Assembly (NCBI GenBank): GCA_002455375.1
Contig: DKKR01000040.1
Span: 6,468-47,592, forward strand
Length of the DNA: 41,125 nucleotides
From: Bacteroidetes bacterium UBA6661
GTDB lineage: Bacteria > Bacteroidota > Bacteroidia > AKYH767-A > OLB10
Direction: 5' to 3'
The first letter of the stretch is position 1. Each line of letters starts with the position of its first letter. The notes under the pieces are model-generated. The model had not been told where the DNA came from. It saw only the letters and a program-made list of their open reading frames with translations, and did no database searches. Position numbers and translations under genes: made by a program. Of the stretch, positions 7,937 to 16,632 are shown piece after piece.

Positions 7937-7967
7937 CAAAGATACAGATAGGTAAGTATTCTCCAAA
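7937..7967 (-). promoter_or_regulatory. Promoter of tRNA-Val
   Basis: On the minus strand the -7 box TATCTTTG (7944-7937) lies 18 nt downstream of a -33 TTTGG (7967-7963). This matches the Bacteroidetes TTTG/TAnnTTTG consensus, and the expected transcript start is near 7930, about 30 nt before the mature tRNA. Confidence 0.7.
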
Positions 7968-7988
7968 TTTATTTTAAAAATATGGCAT

Positions 7989-8016
7989 AAAAAAACCGCT
8001 TTTAAGCGGCTTTTTT
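7989..8016 (-). terminator. Bidirectional terminator after the zinc-ribbon gene
   Basis: CCGCTT (7996-8001) pairs with AAGCGG (8004-8009) around a 2-nt centre, with a T-run on either strand. It ends the Nif3/zinc-ribbon operon. Confidence 0.8.
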
Positions 8017-8028
8017 ATTGTTATCTAT

Positions 8029-9318
8029 TTATGCAGGATTTTCCGGCAAGTCTGTCATAATTTCCTGATCTACAAGAATACGGCCGCAATGCTCGCATAC
8101 GATTACTTTTTTGCGTTGTTTAATTTCCAACTGACGTTGCGGTGGAACTTTGTTAAAACAACCACCACAGCTATCGCGCTGAATAGAAACTACAGCCAAG
8201 CCGTTGGCAGCGTTCTCACGAATCTTTTTATACCCACTCAATAAACGCTCTTCAATAATTGCAGCAGCTTTGCTTGAATATTCATTCAGAACATCTTCTT
8301 CCTTACGGGTTTCTGCAATGATGCTGTCTAATTCCTTGCGTTTGTTTTCCAAATCAGCTTTGCGATGTGTTAAATCTTCTTCTGATTCTGTGAGGAGTTG
8401 TTTTTTAGATGTGATTTCAAAAGTGTATTCTTTAATTCGTTTCTCACAAAGTTGAATTTCAAGTTTCTGGAACTCTATCTCTTTTGCAAGCGACTCATAC
8501 TCTCTGTTGTTTTTCACATTGTTTTGCTGCCCCTCATATTTCTTAATCGCAGCAGTTGAATCTTTAATGCCTTGCTTTCTTTCAGCAATCAGCCTGTCAA
8601 ACTCTGCCATATCATTATTGATATTGCTGATTCTTGTTTCAAGACGTGCAACATCATCTTCAAGATCTTTTACCTCAACAGGTAATTCACCTCTTACAAT
8701 CTGAATTCTGTCAATTTCCGAGTCAATTTGTTGAAGTTGAAACAAGGCTTGAAGCTTTTCTTCTGCAGAGGCATCATGAACACCTTTCTTTGGCATTTTA
8801 ATCTGAAACTGAGAAATGTCGCCAACACTGTATTTGCTTGATAATTTTGCTGCAGTACCTGTATCAATAGCTTTTAAGTTACGCGTTTCCGTTAAGCGTT
8901 TCACTACCGGTTTGCTCACCTTGGTAATTACCGGTTCTTCTACTTTCTTACTTCTGCTTTTTGTTTTTGCTTTAGTGTCTGTTTTTGACATGCCTGTACT
9001 TGTTTTTTTTACTTCTTTGGATGATGTGACTTTTGTATTCGTTTCTTTTGGTCTGGCCTTTATACTTTTCTTTTCTTTTACAGTAGCTTTAGTTTTTGTG
9101 GTCTTTGGTGAAGCAGACTTTTTAGCCGGTTTTGCCGTAACAGCTTTTTTTGCCGTAGCAGCTTTTTTTGCCGTAACTTTTTTTACAGCAGGTTTTTTAG
9201 CGGCCGGTTTTGCAACAGCCTTCTTCTTAACAGGTGCTTTTTTTACTGCTGCCTTTTTGGCTGCCGGTTTCGCACTTGATTTTTTTGCTACAGCTTTCAC
9301 AGGTTTTTTTGCTGCCAT
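8029..9318 (-). CDS. Histone H1-like tail fused to DUF164-type coiled-coil/zinc-ribbon protein
   Basis: The protein has 429 residues. Residues 1 to about 100 are dominated by Lys/Ala/Pro repeats (AAKKPAVKKVTAKK-like), as in bacterial histone H1-like proteins, and stay strongly basic to about 165. A long coiled coil follows (about 185-370). The C-terminal zinc ribbon holds a CGGC pair and a CEHC pair (about 385-415), the hallmark of the DUF164 (C4-type zinc ribbon) family. DUF164 proteins are usually about 240-260 residues, so the basic tail is an extra module. The tail suggests nucleic-acid binding (inference). It lies 2 nt downstream of the Nif3-like gene, a common Bacteroidetes pairing, so they are co-transcribed. 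The mid-protein Thr/Lys-rich linker (about 100-160) is low-complexity. Confidence 0.85.
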   Translation of the reverse strand: MAAKKPVKAVAKKSSAKPAAKKAAVKKAPVKKKAVAKPAAKKPAVKKVTAKKAATAKKAVTAKPAKKSASPKTTKTKATVKEKKSIKARPKETNTKVTSSKEVKKTSTGMSKTDTKAKTKSRSKKVEEPVITKVSKPVVKRLTETRNLKAIDTGTAAKLSSKYSVGDISQFQIKMPKKGVHDASAEEKLQALFQLQQIDSEIDRIQIVRGELPVEVKDLEDDVARLETRISNINNDMAEFDRLIAERKQGIKDSTAAIKKYEGQQNNVKNNREYESLAKEIEFQKLEIQLCEKRIKEYTFEITSKKQLLTESEEDLTHRKADLENKRKELDSIIAETRKEEDVLNEYSSKAAAIIEERLLSGYKKIRENAANGLAVVSIQRDSCGGCFNKVPPQRQLEIKQRKKVIVCEHCGRILVDQEIMTDLPENPA

Positions 9319-9320
9319 AA

Positions 9321-10418
9321 TCAGATATATTTTACCGGATTAGTATCCACTTTTGTTAAACGGATGGCAAATGTAGTAAAATTTTTGATTAACAAATCTT
9401 TAATTAGCATCATTGTAAATTGCTCGGTTTCGTAATGTCCGGCATCAATGAGTAAAATTCTGCCATCAGCGTCAAAAAACTGATGGTATTTTATGTCTGA
9501 AGTGATGAAAGCATCTGCTCCTGCTGCAATTGCCTGAGGTAAAAGAAAAAAACCTGAACCACCGCAAACGGCAACTTTACGTACTTTTTTATGGCATAAG
9601 CGGGTGTGTTTTAATGCACTACAATTCAGCTTAGTCTTCACCATATTCAAAAATGCTATTTCATCCATCTCGTCTTCAAGAAGAGCAATCATCCCTGAAC
9701 CCGTTTGTTGATGGCTGTTGGTTAAAGCATAAATATCGTATGCAACTTCCTCGTATGGATGAGATTCAAATAAAGCTTTCAACACCTGATACTCTTTATG
9801 TGCCTCGAAAATAACTTCTGTACGAACTTCACTCTCAGTGTGTCTGATTAACTTTTCTCCGATAACAGGATTGGCTTCGGCTTCAGGCTTAAATGTGCCT
9901 TTGCCCTCAACATTAAAACTACATTCGCTGTAATTACTGATGTTTCCGGCACCTGCTTCAAAAAGTGCAGTTCTGACTTTTTCTGCCTGAGCAATTGGGG
10001 TAAAGGTTACTAATTTTTTTAAAGTCCCCTGTTTGGTCAACAATATTTTTGCATTTGTAAGACCCAACTGATGGCACAATCGCATATTTACACCAGTTTC
10101 AATGTTGTCTAAATTTGTGTGTAGTGCATAAAGTGCAAGGTTGTTTTTTATGGCTTTAATGATTACACGCTCAACATAATTTCTGCCTGTAATTTTTTTT
10201 AGTCCACTAAATACTATGGGATGATGTGCAATAATCAAGTTGCAGTTTTCTTTAATGGCTTCATCTAATACATCTTCTGTAGAGTCAAGGCAAACCATTA
10301 TTCCTTTTACCTCATCAGCTGAATTGCCTGTCAGAAGTCCGCAGTTGTCATAACTTTCCTGATATGCCGGAGATGCCCAGTTCTCTAAAACATTTATGAC
10401 TTCTTTAATTCTGATCAT
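9321..10418 (-). CDS. Nif3-like dinuclear metal-centre protein (DUF34)
   Basis: The protein has 365 residues, the long form with a PII-like domain inserted in the middle (about 130-240). Metal-binding signatures are present: IIAHHPIVFSGLK, ALHTNLDN near residue 100, and a C-terminal DAGHYETE motif that completes the dinuclear site. Family members form toroidal hexamers; their biochemical role is still debated (GTP cyclohydrolase-like or metal-related). The gene heads a two-gene operon with the zinc-ribbon protein 2 nt downstream. Confidence 0.92.
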   Translation of the reverse strand: MIRIKEVINVLENWASPAYQESYDNCGLLTGNSADEVKGIMVCLDSTEDVLDEAIKENCNLIIAHHPIVFSGLKKITGRNYVERVIIKAIKNNLALYALHTNLDNIETGVNMRLCHQLGLTNAKILLTKQGTLKKLVTFTPIAQAEKVRTALFEAGAGNISNYSECSFNVEGKGTFKPEAEANPVIGEKLIRHTESEVRTEVIFEAHKEYQVLKALFESHPYEEVAYDIYALTNSHQQTGSGMIALLEDEMDEIAFLNMVKTKLNCSALKHTRLCHKKVRKVAVCGGSGFFLLPQAIAAGADAFITSDIKYHQFFDADGRILLIDAGHYETEQFTMMLIKDLLIKNFTTFAIRLTKVDTNPVKYI

Positions 10419-10577
10419 TATTTTTTCTGCCCTGCAAAAGTAAGCATGTAAGTTGCTTTCAAGAGGTTAAAAGTTAATTAAATTAAACAATTAGTAGTTA
10501 ATTAATTTTTTACATCACCATTTTATCATGCCAACAGCATATTTACTTTGTGTAGTTTTCAAATCAAAAATTAAGAA

Positions 10578-12047
10578 ATGAGAAAAATATTCTTGTTAAT
10601 TGTTTTAATGTGCATCAGCAATCTGATTTCCGCACAGAGTAGTGACCGCAAATGGAATTTAGGCTTATATGGCGGAGCTACCCAGTATAATGGTGATATG
10701 GGACAGGGTTTTTATAAAACCAATCAGCCATTTTATGGTTTCGGTGCTATTTCTGTAGGATATTATCTCGGAAAATATGCCGATTTACAAATAATAGGAA
10801 CTACAGGTGAAGCCGGATTTATTGAAGACCAGGTTAATCGTTTCAGAGTAAAAATGACAACAGGAAGTTTGCACTTGCGTTTTCATTTCACAAAACCTGA
10901 AGCTGCATTAAGACCATTCTTATTTGCCGGAGCAGGAATAATAGTGTGGGATAGAAATATTTGGGCTCAAAATGGTGATGTCATCAATCGTTATGATTAT
11001 GCACTTCCTTCTTTTGGTGGCGGTTTAAATTTCAGACTTTCCGAATCGTTTAATCTTGTTGTTCAGGAAACATTTATGCTCTCCTCCGAAGATGATGTGG
11101 ATAGACAAGTGAATCAAAACAATGATGGATTTTTATTTCATACTGTTGGTTTAACATTTAACCTTGGCAAGAACAAGGATTCTGATGATGATGGCGTTGC
11201 AGATAAAAAAGATAATTGCCCGAATACACCTAAGGGGATTAAAGTAGATGCATCGGGTTGCCCTGTTGACTCAGATAATGATGGTGTGGCCGATTATATG
11301 GATGATTGCCCTACAGCAGCGGGTTCTCAGCAGCTGAAAGGTTGCCCTGACAGAGATGGTGATGGTATTAGTGATAAAGATGATTTATGTCCGGATGCAA
11401 AGGGGCTTGCAAATCTTAACGGATGCCCTGACGAAGATGGTGATGGCGTTGCTGATAACAATGACAAGTGTCCTGAAACGAAAAAAGGCTATAAAGTTGA
11501 TGCAAACGGTTGTCCTTTTGATAATGATAGCGATGGGTTGGTAAACGAAGAAGATATGTGTCCTGATGTTCCCGGAGTTGTTGCCCTGAAAGGTTGCCCT
11601 GATAGCGATGGTGATGGTGTTGCAGACTACGAAGACAGATGCCCCACCATTAAAGGCACTATTGCCAATAAAGGCTGTCCTGAAATTGCAAAAGAAGATG
11701 TGAAAAAAATTACTCAGATTGCTTCATCAATTTATTTTGAAAGTAACAGCGATAAACTCAAACCTGCTTCACTCATTCAACTTGATGCATTGGTTGGAAT
11801 CCTGAAGAAGTATGATGCAGCAAACCTGTCAATAGAAGGTCATACCGATAATAAGGGCGATGATGCATATAATCTAAACCTTTCGCAAAAACGTTGCGAT
11901 GCTGTAAAGAATTATCTTATGAGCAAAGGTATTTTTGAATCGAGATTAACAGCTACCGGTTTTGGTGAAACGAAGCCAATAACAGGAAACGATACTCCTG
12001 AAGGAAGAGCAAAAAACAGAAGAGTAGAGTTAAAAACATCTTATTGA
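10578..12047 (+). CDS. OmpA-family outer membrane protein with thrombospondin type 3 repeats
   Basis: 489 residues. An N-terminal signal peptide (about 1-20, ending ISAQS) is followed by an about 180-residue outer-membrane beta-barrel-like domain. Then come Asp-rich thrombospondin type 3 repeats (DSDNDGVAD and DDCP-type units, about 200-370), which bind calcium and act as a rigid stalk. A C-terminal OmpA domain (about 380-489) shows the peptidoglycan-binding segments IEGHTDNKG and GRAKNRRVEL. It probably anchors the outer membrane to the wall. A TTACTTTG element lies upstream (about 10548-10556), partly matching the -7 consensus. Its 3' end converges with the next gene after only 3 nt, with no hairpin between. 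Confidence 0.93.
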   Translation: MRKIFLLIVLMCISNLISAQSSDRKWNLGLYGGATQYNGDMGQGFYKTNQPFYGFGAISVGYYLGKYADLQIIGTTGEAGFIEDQVNRFRVKMTTGSLHLRFHFTKPEAALRPFLFAGAGIIVWDRNIWAQNGDVINRYDYALPSFGGGLNFRLSESFNLVVQETFMLSSEDDVDRQVNQNNDGFLFHTVGLTFNLGKNKDSDDDGVADKKDNCPNTPKGIKVDASGCPVDSDNDGVADYMDDCPTAAGSQQLKGCPDRDGDGISDKDDLCPDAKGLANLNGCPDEDGDGVADNNDKCPETKKGYKVDANGCPFDNDSDGLVNEEDMCPDVPGVVALKGCPDSDGDGVADYEDRCPTIKGTIANKGCPEIAKEDVKKITQIASSIYFESNSDKLKPASLIQLDALVGILKKYDAANLSIEGHTDNKGDDAYNLNLSQKRCDAVKNYLMSKGIFESRLTATGFGETKPITGNDTPEGRAKNRRVELKTSY

Positions 12048-12050
12048 TTT

Positions 12051-13619
12051 TTAATTCCATTGCCATAGGGTATATTCTCCCTGACGGTGAATTATTTTAC
12101 CCTTGCCTTGTTCAGGCAGTTTATTAGCATTTAATAGAATCATAGTATAACTTGCATCGGCAGGTTTATGATTTATGTTTAAGAATGCAACACTTGCCTT
12201 TTCTCTTTGGTTAATATTTTTCCATTCAATTTTTCTATCCAGATTAAAATCGGTTGTGAATGTATAATACCAACTTTTCAGAAACCAGGGCTCATGGATA
12301 ATGGCTTTCCATGCCACAGGCGTAGGTCTTTGTGCTTCACATAAAAATGAATCATCATCAGGAAAGCTTAAAATCTTTGTAGTGACAGGTGTGTTTTCTC
12401 TGATCCATTCATGCATCAACATTAAATCAGTCTTTTTAAACTGACCAATTGTATAACGAGTTTTTAGTTTTTCTAAGGGTAATAATGATGCATGTGTAAT
12501 TAAGTAAAAGATTAAAATTGATAGCGTAATTATGCTTGCAGTCACACATTTGCATTGCAAGATTTTTAGTGTCAGATTTTGCTGTGCAATGAAATGTGCA
12601 ATATAAAAACTGCAGAAGATAGTAAGCCAAACAGAAGTTTTAAACCATTGTAATTTACCAACGATCATCATTCCGCCAGCATCAAAAATTAAATAGTAAA
12701 AAATCATTCCGGCAACAATGCCTGAAATTATTACCATTATTTGTCTGTTGTATTTTGTCGGAAATCTAAAAAACAACAAGCCGGATATCAGAAATAAAAT
12801 ACCACTTTTAATATAATCTGCAACCGGAAAAAAGGAAGGAAGATAATGATGCGGGTTTCTGAAAACATATAATACATAATAGAAAAGCATATCAGGTGTT
12901 GCGCTTTCAGCAAAAAACTGACGGTTGAATAAAGGCAGCAACATAGGCGAAGCTGACAAAAAGTAGAAAATGATTGTAATGCCGATTTCTTTAAGTCTGA
13001 ATTTGTTTATCACTGAATGCATCAACATCAGCAATAGAAATACCTGCATACCTATAAGTGGCTGATACCATGTTGCCAGTCCGCAGCAGAGTGCAGCTAT
13101 TCTCAGTCGTGAACTTAGTCCATAATAAAATGCTGCCATACACATTGTATTAGCAAATACTGTACAGGTTAGCATATTGTCTGAAACAGTGTTTCCACCA
13201 ATAGTGATTTTATTCAATAGGATGATTGCTATAAATGGTGTTATTGAAGCTGTAATGTGATTTTTAAAAATCACAAATGATGTTTTTTGCATGTAATAAG
13301 TAAAAACAGTCAGCAGCATCAGCATCAGTGTAAATGCAACTGTTGATAATGAAAACACAAGTCCGGGGTAATATAAAGTGTGATTATAGAAGTAGCGTAC
13401 CGAAAAATCGGATGCCAGAAACTCAGTCACGTAATCACCATGATATAAATGCGGATTCAACATTTTGTAAACTGCAGGCAGATGCTCTTCAAGGTCGCTG
13501 CAATTGAATTTGTAGCCGTAAACAAATAGAAACAATAAGCTGTAAAACATGGACCAAATCCAATATTTACCCGATTGTGACACTGAATAATTCCGCAACA
13601 TAATAAACAAAGAAAACAT
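12051..13619 (-). CDS. Polytopic membrane protein, glycosyltransferase-C-like, unknown function
   Basis: 522 residues with about ten hydrophobic segments (for example LFLFVYGYKF, LLMLMHSVINKF and ILFLISGLLFF) and a soluble C-terminal tail of about 130 residues containing LMHEWIRENTPVTTKILSFP. The layout (short N-terminus, an acidic periplasmic loop after TM1, many TMs, a C-terminal soluble domain) resembles GT-C-type glycosyltransferases or uncharacterised Bacteroidetes membrane families. I cannot see a definitive catalytic motif. The start is 30 bp from the divergent response regulator start, so the promoters must overlap. Function is not assigned. Confidence 0.7.
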   Translation of the reverse strand: MFSLFIMLRNYSVSQSGKYWIWSMFYSLLFLFVYGYKFNCSDLEEHLPAVYKMLNPHLYHGDYVTEFLASDFSVRYFYNHTLYYPGLVFSLSTVAFTLMLMLLTVFTYYMQKTSFVIFKNHITASITPFIAIILLNKITIGGNTVSDNMLTCTVFANTMCMAAFYYGLSSRLRIAALCCGLATWYQPLIGMQVFLLLMLMHSVINKFRLKEIGITIIFYFLSASPMLLPLFNRQFFAESATPDMLFYYVLYVFRNPHHYLPSFFPVADYIKSGILFLISGLLFFRFPTKYNRQIMVIISGIVAGMIFYYLIFDAGGMMIVGKLQWFKTSVWLTIFCSFYIAHFIAQQNLTLKILQCKCVTASIITLSILIFYLITHASLLPLEKLKTRYTIGQFKKTDLMLMHEWIRENTPVTTKILSFPDDDSFLCEAQRPTPVAWKAIIHEPWFLKSWYYTFTTDFNLDRKIEWKNINQREKASVAFLNINHKPADASYTMILLNANKLPEQGKGKIIHRQGEYTLWQWN

Positions 13620-13649
13620 TTTTGTTAATTAGCATCGTAAAAAATTGAT

Positions 13650-14357
13650 ATGGCTGATCAAAATCTAAGAATTTTGTTGGTGGAAGATGAGCAAACCTTG
13701 TCTGAAACAATAAAACTTAACCTTGAAATGGAAGGCTACTATGTGAATGCTGTTGGCGATGGTAAAACCGCCATTAAAGTGTTTAAAGAAGCACGTTATA
13801 ACTTAGTGATTTTAGATGTTATGCTACCGGAAATAAGCGGATTTACTGTATGCGAAGCAATACGCCTTGAAAATCTTGATGTTCCCATTTTATTTCTTTC
13901 AGCCAAAAACCACCCCAACGACAGAATTACAGGTCTTAAATTAGGTGGCGATGATTATCTGACCAAGCCATTTAACCTTGAAGAGCTATTGCTCAGAGTG
14001 CATAATCTAATTAAAAGAAGTACTGCAAGCAAAGAAGTGGTGGCACTTTCAACTTATAACCTGAACAACAACCAAATTAATTTTGCGCAACTTGAAATAA
14101 AACGTCCTGATGGTACAATTACTCATCTGACAAAAAAAGAATCATTGCTTTTGAAATTGCTCATAGAAAAACGCAATGAAGTTGTTTCACGCGAACACAT
14201 TCTGGAAACCGTTTGGGGCTATGATATTTACCCAAGCACGCGAACAATAGATAACTTTATCGTTACATTCAGGAAATATTTTGAACCTGACCCTTCCAAC
14301 CCTAAATATTTTATCTCTGTCAGGGGTGTTGGTTACAAATTTACCGATCAGGTTTGA
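13650..14357 (+). CDS. OmpR/PhoB-family response regulator (orphan)
   Basis: 235 residues. The receiver domain (1 to about 122) has the acidic pair E12/D13, phospho-acceptor D56 (VILDVMLPE), S84 and K106 (YLTKPF). The C-terminal winged helix (about 135-233) has the LTKKESLLLKLL and RTIDNFIVTFRKYF segments of OmpR-type DNA-binding domains. All receiver residues needed for phosphorylation are present. No histidine kinase is adjacent: the upstream neighbour is a divergent membrane protein and the downstream neighbour is PabA. It must therefore be partnered from elsewhere in the genome. Confidence 0.95.
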   Translation: MADQNLRILLVEDEQTLSETIKLNLEMEGYYVNAVGDGKTAIKVFKEARYNLVILDVMLPEISGFTVCEAIRLENLDVPILFLSAKNHPNDRITGLKLGGDDYLTKPFNLEELLLRVHNLIKRSTASKEVVALSTYNLNNNQINFAQLEIKRPDGTITHLTKKESLLLKLLIEKRNEVVSREHILETVWGYDIYPSTRTIDNFIVTFRKYFEPDPSNPKYFISVRGVGYKFTDQV

Positions 14358-14392
14358 GCGCCACTCCTTAAAACATTCGCTATTTTTGACAG

Positions 14393-14956
14393 GTGAATAT
14401 TTTAGTCATTGATAACTTCGATTCTTTTACCTACAACCTTGTCCATTACATTGAAAAGGCAGCAGGTGTTCGACCTACTGTTTGGCGAAATAATTCACAT
14501 ACTCTTGATGAGGTTGCTCAATTTGATAAGGTTTGCATTTCTCCAGGACCCGGTTTACCTTCTCAGGCAGGCATTACCAAGGAGGTAATAAAACGATTTG
14601 CATCAGAAAAATCAATTCTTGGTGTTTGTTTAGGTCATCAGGCTATTGCAGAAGTTTTTGGCGGCAGTCTTCGTAATTTACAACAAGTTCTGCATGGGGT
14701 AGTAAGACCCGTGCATGTTTTGGTGCAAGATGTGTTGTTTGAAAATGTTCCTTCAACATTTCCTGCAGCACGTTATCATTCATGGATTGTGGATCAAACA
14801 GGAAATCAACTTCAGGTTATTGCCGGTGACGACATTGGCGAAGTAATGGCTATAAAGCATATTCAATACCCTGTTTATGGAGTGCAATTTCATCCTGAAA
14901 GCATTATGACTGAACATGGGCTGCAACTTATACATAATTGGATTCATAAAACTTGA
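14393..14956 (+). CDS. pabA: Aminodeoxychorismate/anthranilate synthase glutamine amidotransferase (component II)
   Basis: 187 residues, a class I glutamine amidotransferase that releases ammonia from glutamine for the chorismate-using partner subunit. The catalytic triad is visible: C79 in GVCLGHQ, with H167 and E169 in FHPES. The SPGPGLP oxyanion region is at about 50-56. The start is a GTG giving MNILVIDNFDSFTYNL, the expected N-terminus. It could serve folate (PabA) or tryptophan (TrpG) synthesis or both. There are no trp genes nearby, and chorismate synthase is two genes downstream, so pabA is preferred. Confidence 0.88.
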   Translation: MNILVIDNFDSFTYNLVHYIEKAAGVRPTVWRNNSHTLDEVAQFDKVCISPGPGLPSQAGITKEVIKRFASEKSILGVCLGHQAIAEVFGGSLRNLQQVLHGVVRPVHVLVQDVLFENVPSTFPAARYHSWIVDQTGNQLQVIAGDDIGEVMAIKHIQYPVYGVQFHPESIMTEHGLQLIHNWIHKT

Positions 14957-14959
14957 TTC

Positions 14960-15439
14960 ATGCATATTAGACAAGCTACAACAGACGATTGTAGTGCTAT
15001 CAGCACTTTAGCACATAGCATTTGGCATAGTCATTACCCCGGTATTATCACCGTACAGCAGATTGATTACATGCTGAGCAAAATGTACAGTGTCGAAAAG
15101 TTGAACAATCTGCTTGAGTCAGGTTCAGTAATTTTGGTTGCAGAAGAAGACGAAAAACTTTTAGGCTATATTTGCTTTCGTGAGGAAACTGAAAATAGTT
15201 TTTTTCTTGATAAACTATATGTGGACACAGCGCTGCAACATAAAAACTTAGGCTCTTTACTTCTTGAAGCTATGTTGAGTAGTTTGCCTGAGAATATTGT
15301 AATACGTTTGCAGGTTAACCGTTCAAATTATAAAGCTATCAACTTTTATTTTAAAAAAGGTTTTGTTATTGAACGTGCAGAAGATTTTGATATAGGCAAC
15401 GGCTATTTTATGAACGATTTTGTAATGATTAAAAAGTAA
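14960..15439 (+). CDS. GNAT-family N-acetyltransferase
   Basis: 159 residues. It has the GNAT core: an N-terminal MHIRQATTDD strand, the acceptor helix with LAHSIWHSHYPGIIT, a central YVDTALQHKNLGSLLLEAML segment containing the acetyl-CoA-binding Q/R-x-x-G loop, and a C-terminal NYKAINFYFKKGFV motif typical of the family. It acetylates an unknown amine substrate from acetyl-CoA. It lies 3 nt after pabA and 1 nt before aroC, so it is in the same operon. Confidence 0.9.
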   Translation: MHIRQATTDDCSAISTLAHSIWHSHYPGIITVQQIDYMLSKMYSVEKLNNLLESGSVILVAEEDEKLLGYICFREETENSFFLDKLYVDTALQHKNLGSLLLEAMLSSLPENIVIRLQVNRSNYKAINFYFKKGFVIERAEDFDIGNGYFMNDFVMIKK

Positions 15440-15440
15440 T

Positions 15441-16523
15441 ATGGCAGGAAATACTTTTGGAACACTTTTCAGGATAACCACTTTTGGCGAATCACATGGA
15501 CCGCTTATCGGTGTTGTCATAGACGGTTGTTATTCTGGAGTACCACTGGATTTGGATCTGATAAGAACACAACTGTCAAGGCGCAGGCCGGGTCAATCTG
15601 CAATAACCACACAACGGATGGAAGATGATGAACCGGAAATTGTTTCAGGAGTAATTAATGGCATAACTACCGGTACTCCACTAACTATTATTATTCGCAA
15701 CAAAGATCAACGTCCTGTAGATTATGATGTGCTAAGGGATGCTTATAGACCATCGCATGCAGATTATACCTATGAAAAAAAGTATTGCATTCGCGATCAC
15801 CGTGGAAGTGGAAGAGCTTCAGCACGCGAAACAGCTGCACGTGTGGCTGCAGGTGCCGTTGCTATGCAAATGCTAAAAGTTGTAAACATTTCTGTTAATG
15901 CCTATGTAAGTAGAGTCGGTAATGTTTCCATTCCTGAAAATACTTCCATTGATACTACACAAACCTATAACAATATTTTGCGTTGTCCACATGAGGCCAC
16001 TGCCTTGTTGATGCAAAGAAAAATTGAAGAAACTGCACAGACTGGAGATACTTTAGGAGGAATTATATCCTGTATTATTAGTGGTGTTCCTGCAGGGTTA
16101 GGTGAGCCTGTATTCGATAAATTTCATGCACAGCTTGGTAAGGCCATGCTAAGTATTAATGCTGTTAAAGGCTTTGAAATAGGTTCCGGATTTTTTGGAT
16201 CTTCACAAACTGGGTCGCAACAAAACGATGTTTTTGAAACTGATAAAAATGGAAAAGTTTTTACTACAACCAACAACTCCGGAGGTGTGCAAGGTGGAAT
16301 TACCAATGGTATGGACATTACTTTTAACGTAGCATTTAAGCCAGTCTCAACGCTTATGAAGTCGCAACAAAGCATTAATACCCAAAAGCAGAAGGTGATT
16401 ATTCAACCGGGAGGGCGCCATGATGTTTGTGTAGTGCCACGCGCAACACCAATTGTTGAGGCTATGGCTGCAATTACTACGCTCGATTTTTTAATGATTG
16501 CCAATGCTGCTAAGTTGCATTAA
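15441..16523 (+). CDS. aroC: Chorismate synthase
   Basis: 360 residues, full length. It converts 5-enolpyruvylshikimate-3-phosphate to chorismate with reduced FMN, the last shikimate-pathway step. Signatures seen: GNTFGTLFRITTFGESHG at the N-terminus, the RRPGQS segment, HADYTYEKKY, RGSGRASARETAARVAAGA (about 121-139), and a C-terminal GRHDVCVVPRA motif. It is the third gene of a pabA-GNAT-aroC operon, so the product chorismate is the substrate of the complex formed by the first gene. A strong hairpin follows at 16551-16600. Confidence 0.97.
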   Translation: MAGNTFGTLFRITTFGESHGPLIGVVIDGCYSGVPLDLDLIRTQLSRRRPGQSAITTQRMEDDEPEIVSGVINGITTGTPLTIIIRNKDQRPVDYDVLRDAYRPSHADYTYEKKYCIRDHRGSGRASARETAARVAAGAVAMQMLKVVNISVNAYVSRVGNVSIPENTSIDTTQTYNNILRCPHEATALLMQRKIEETAQTGDTLGGIISCIISGVPAGLGEPVFDKFHAQLGKAMLSINAVKGFEIGSGFFGSSQTGSQQNDVFETDKNGKVFTTTNNSGGVQGGITNGMDITFNVAFKPVSTLMKSQQSINTQKQKVIIQPGGRHDVCVVPRATPIVEAMAAITTLDFLMIANAAKLH

Positions 16524-16550
16524 TAAATTAAGTTGAATTGAATTAGCGTT

Positions 16551-16600
16551 AAAATAAAAAGGCAGTTTCAATTCTTAGATTAAAACTGCCTTTTTATTTT
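16551..16600. terminator. Bidirectional terminator, 18-bp perfect stem
   Basis: Bases 16551-16568 and 16583-16600 are exact reverse complements, with GGCAGTTT as the GC core and A- and T-runs at the flanks, so it works for aroC (+) and for the convergent T9SS gene (minus). The loop is 14 nt. Confidence 0.9.
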
Positions 16601-16632
16601 AAGATAAACACGGTAAATCTACCGGGTTGTTT

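Noticed and set aside
8816..9343. Long + strand frame of 175 codons rich in Phe/Ala
   Set aside because: It is the antisense of the Lys/Ala-rich H1-like tail, whose codon composition keeps the complementary frame open.
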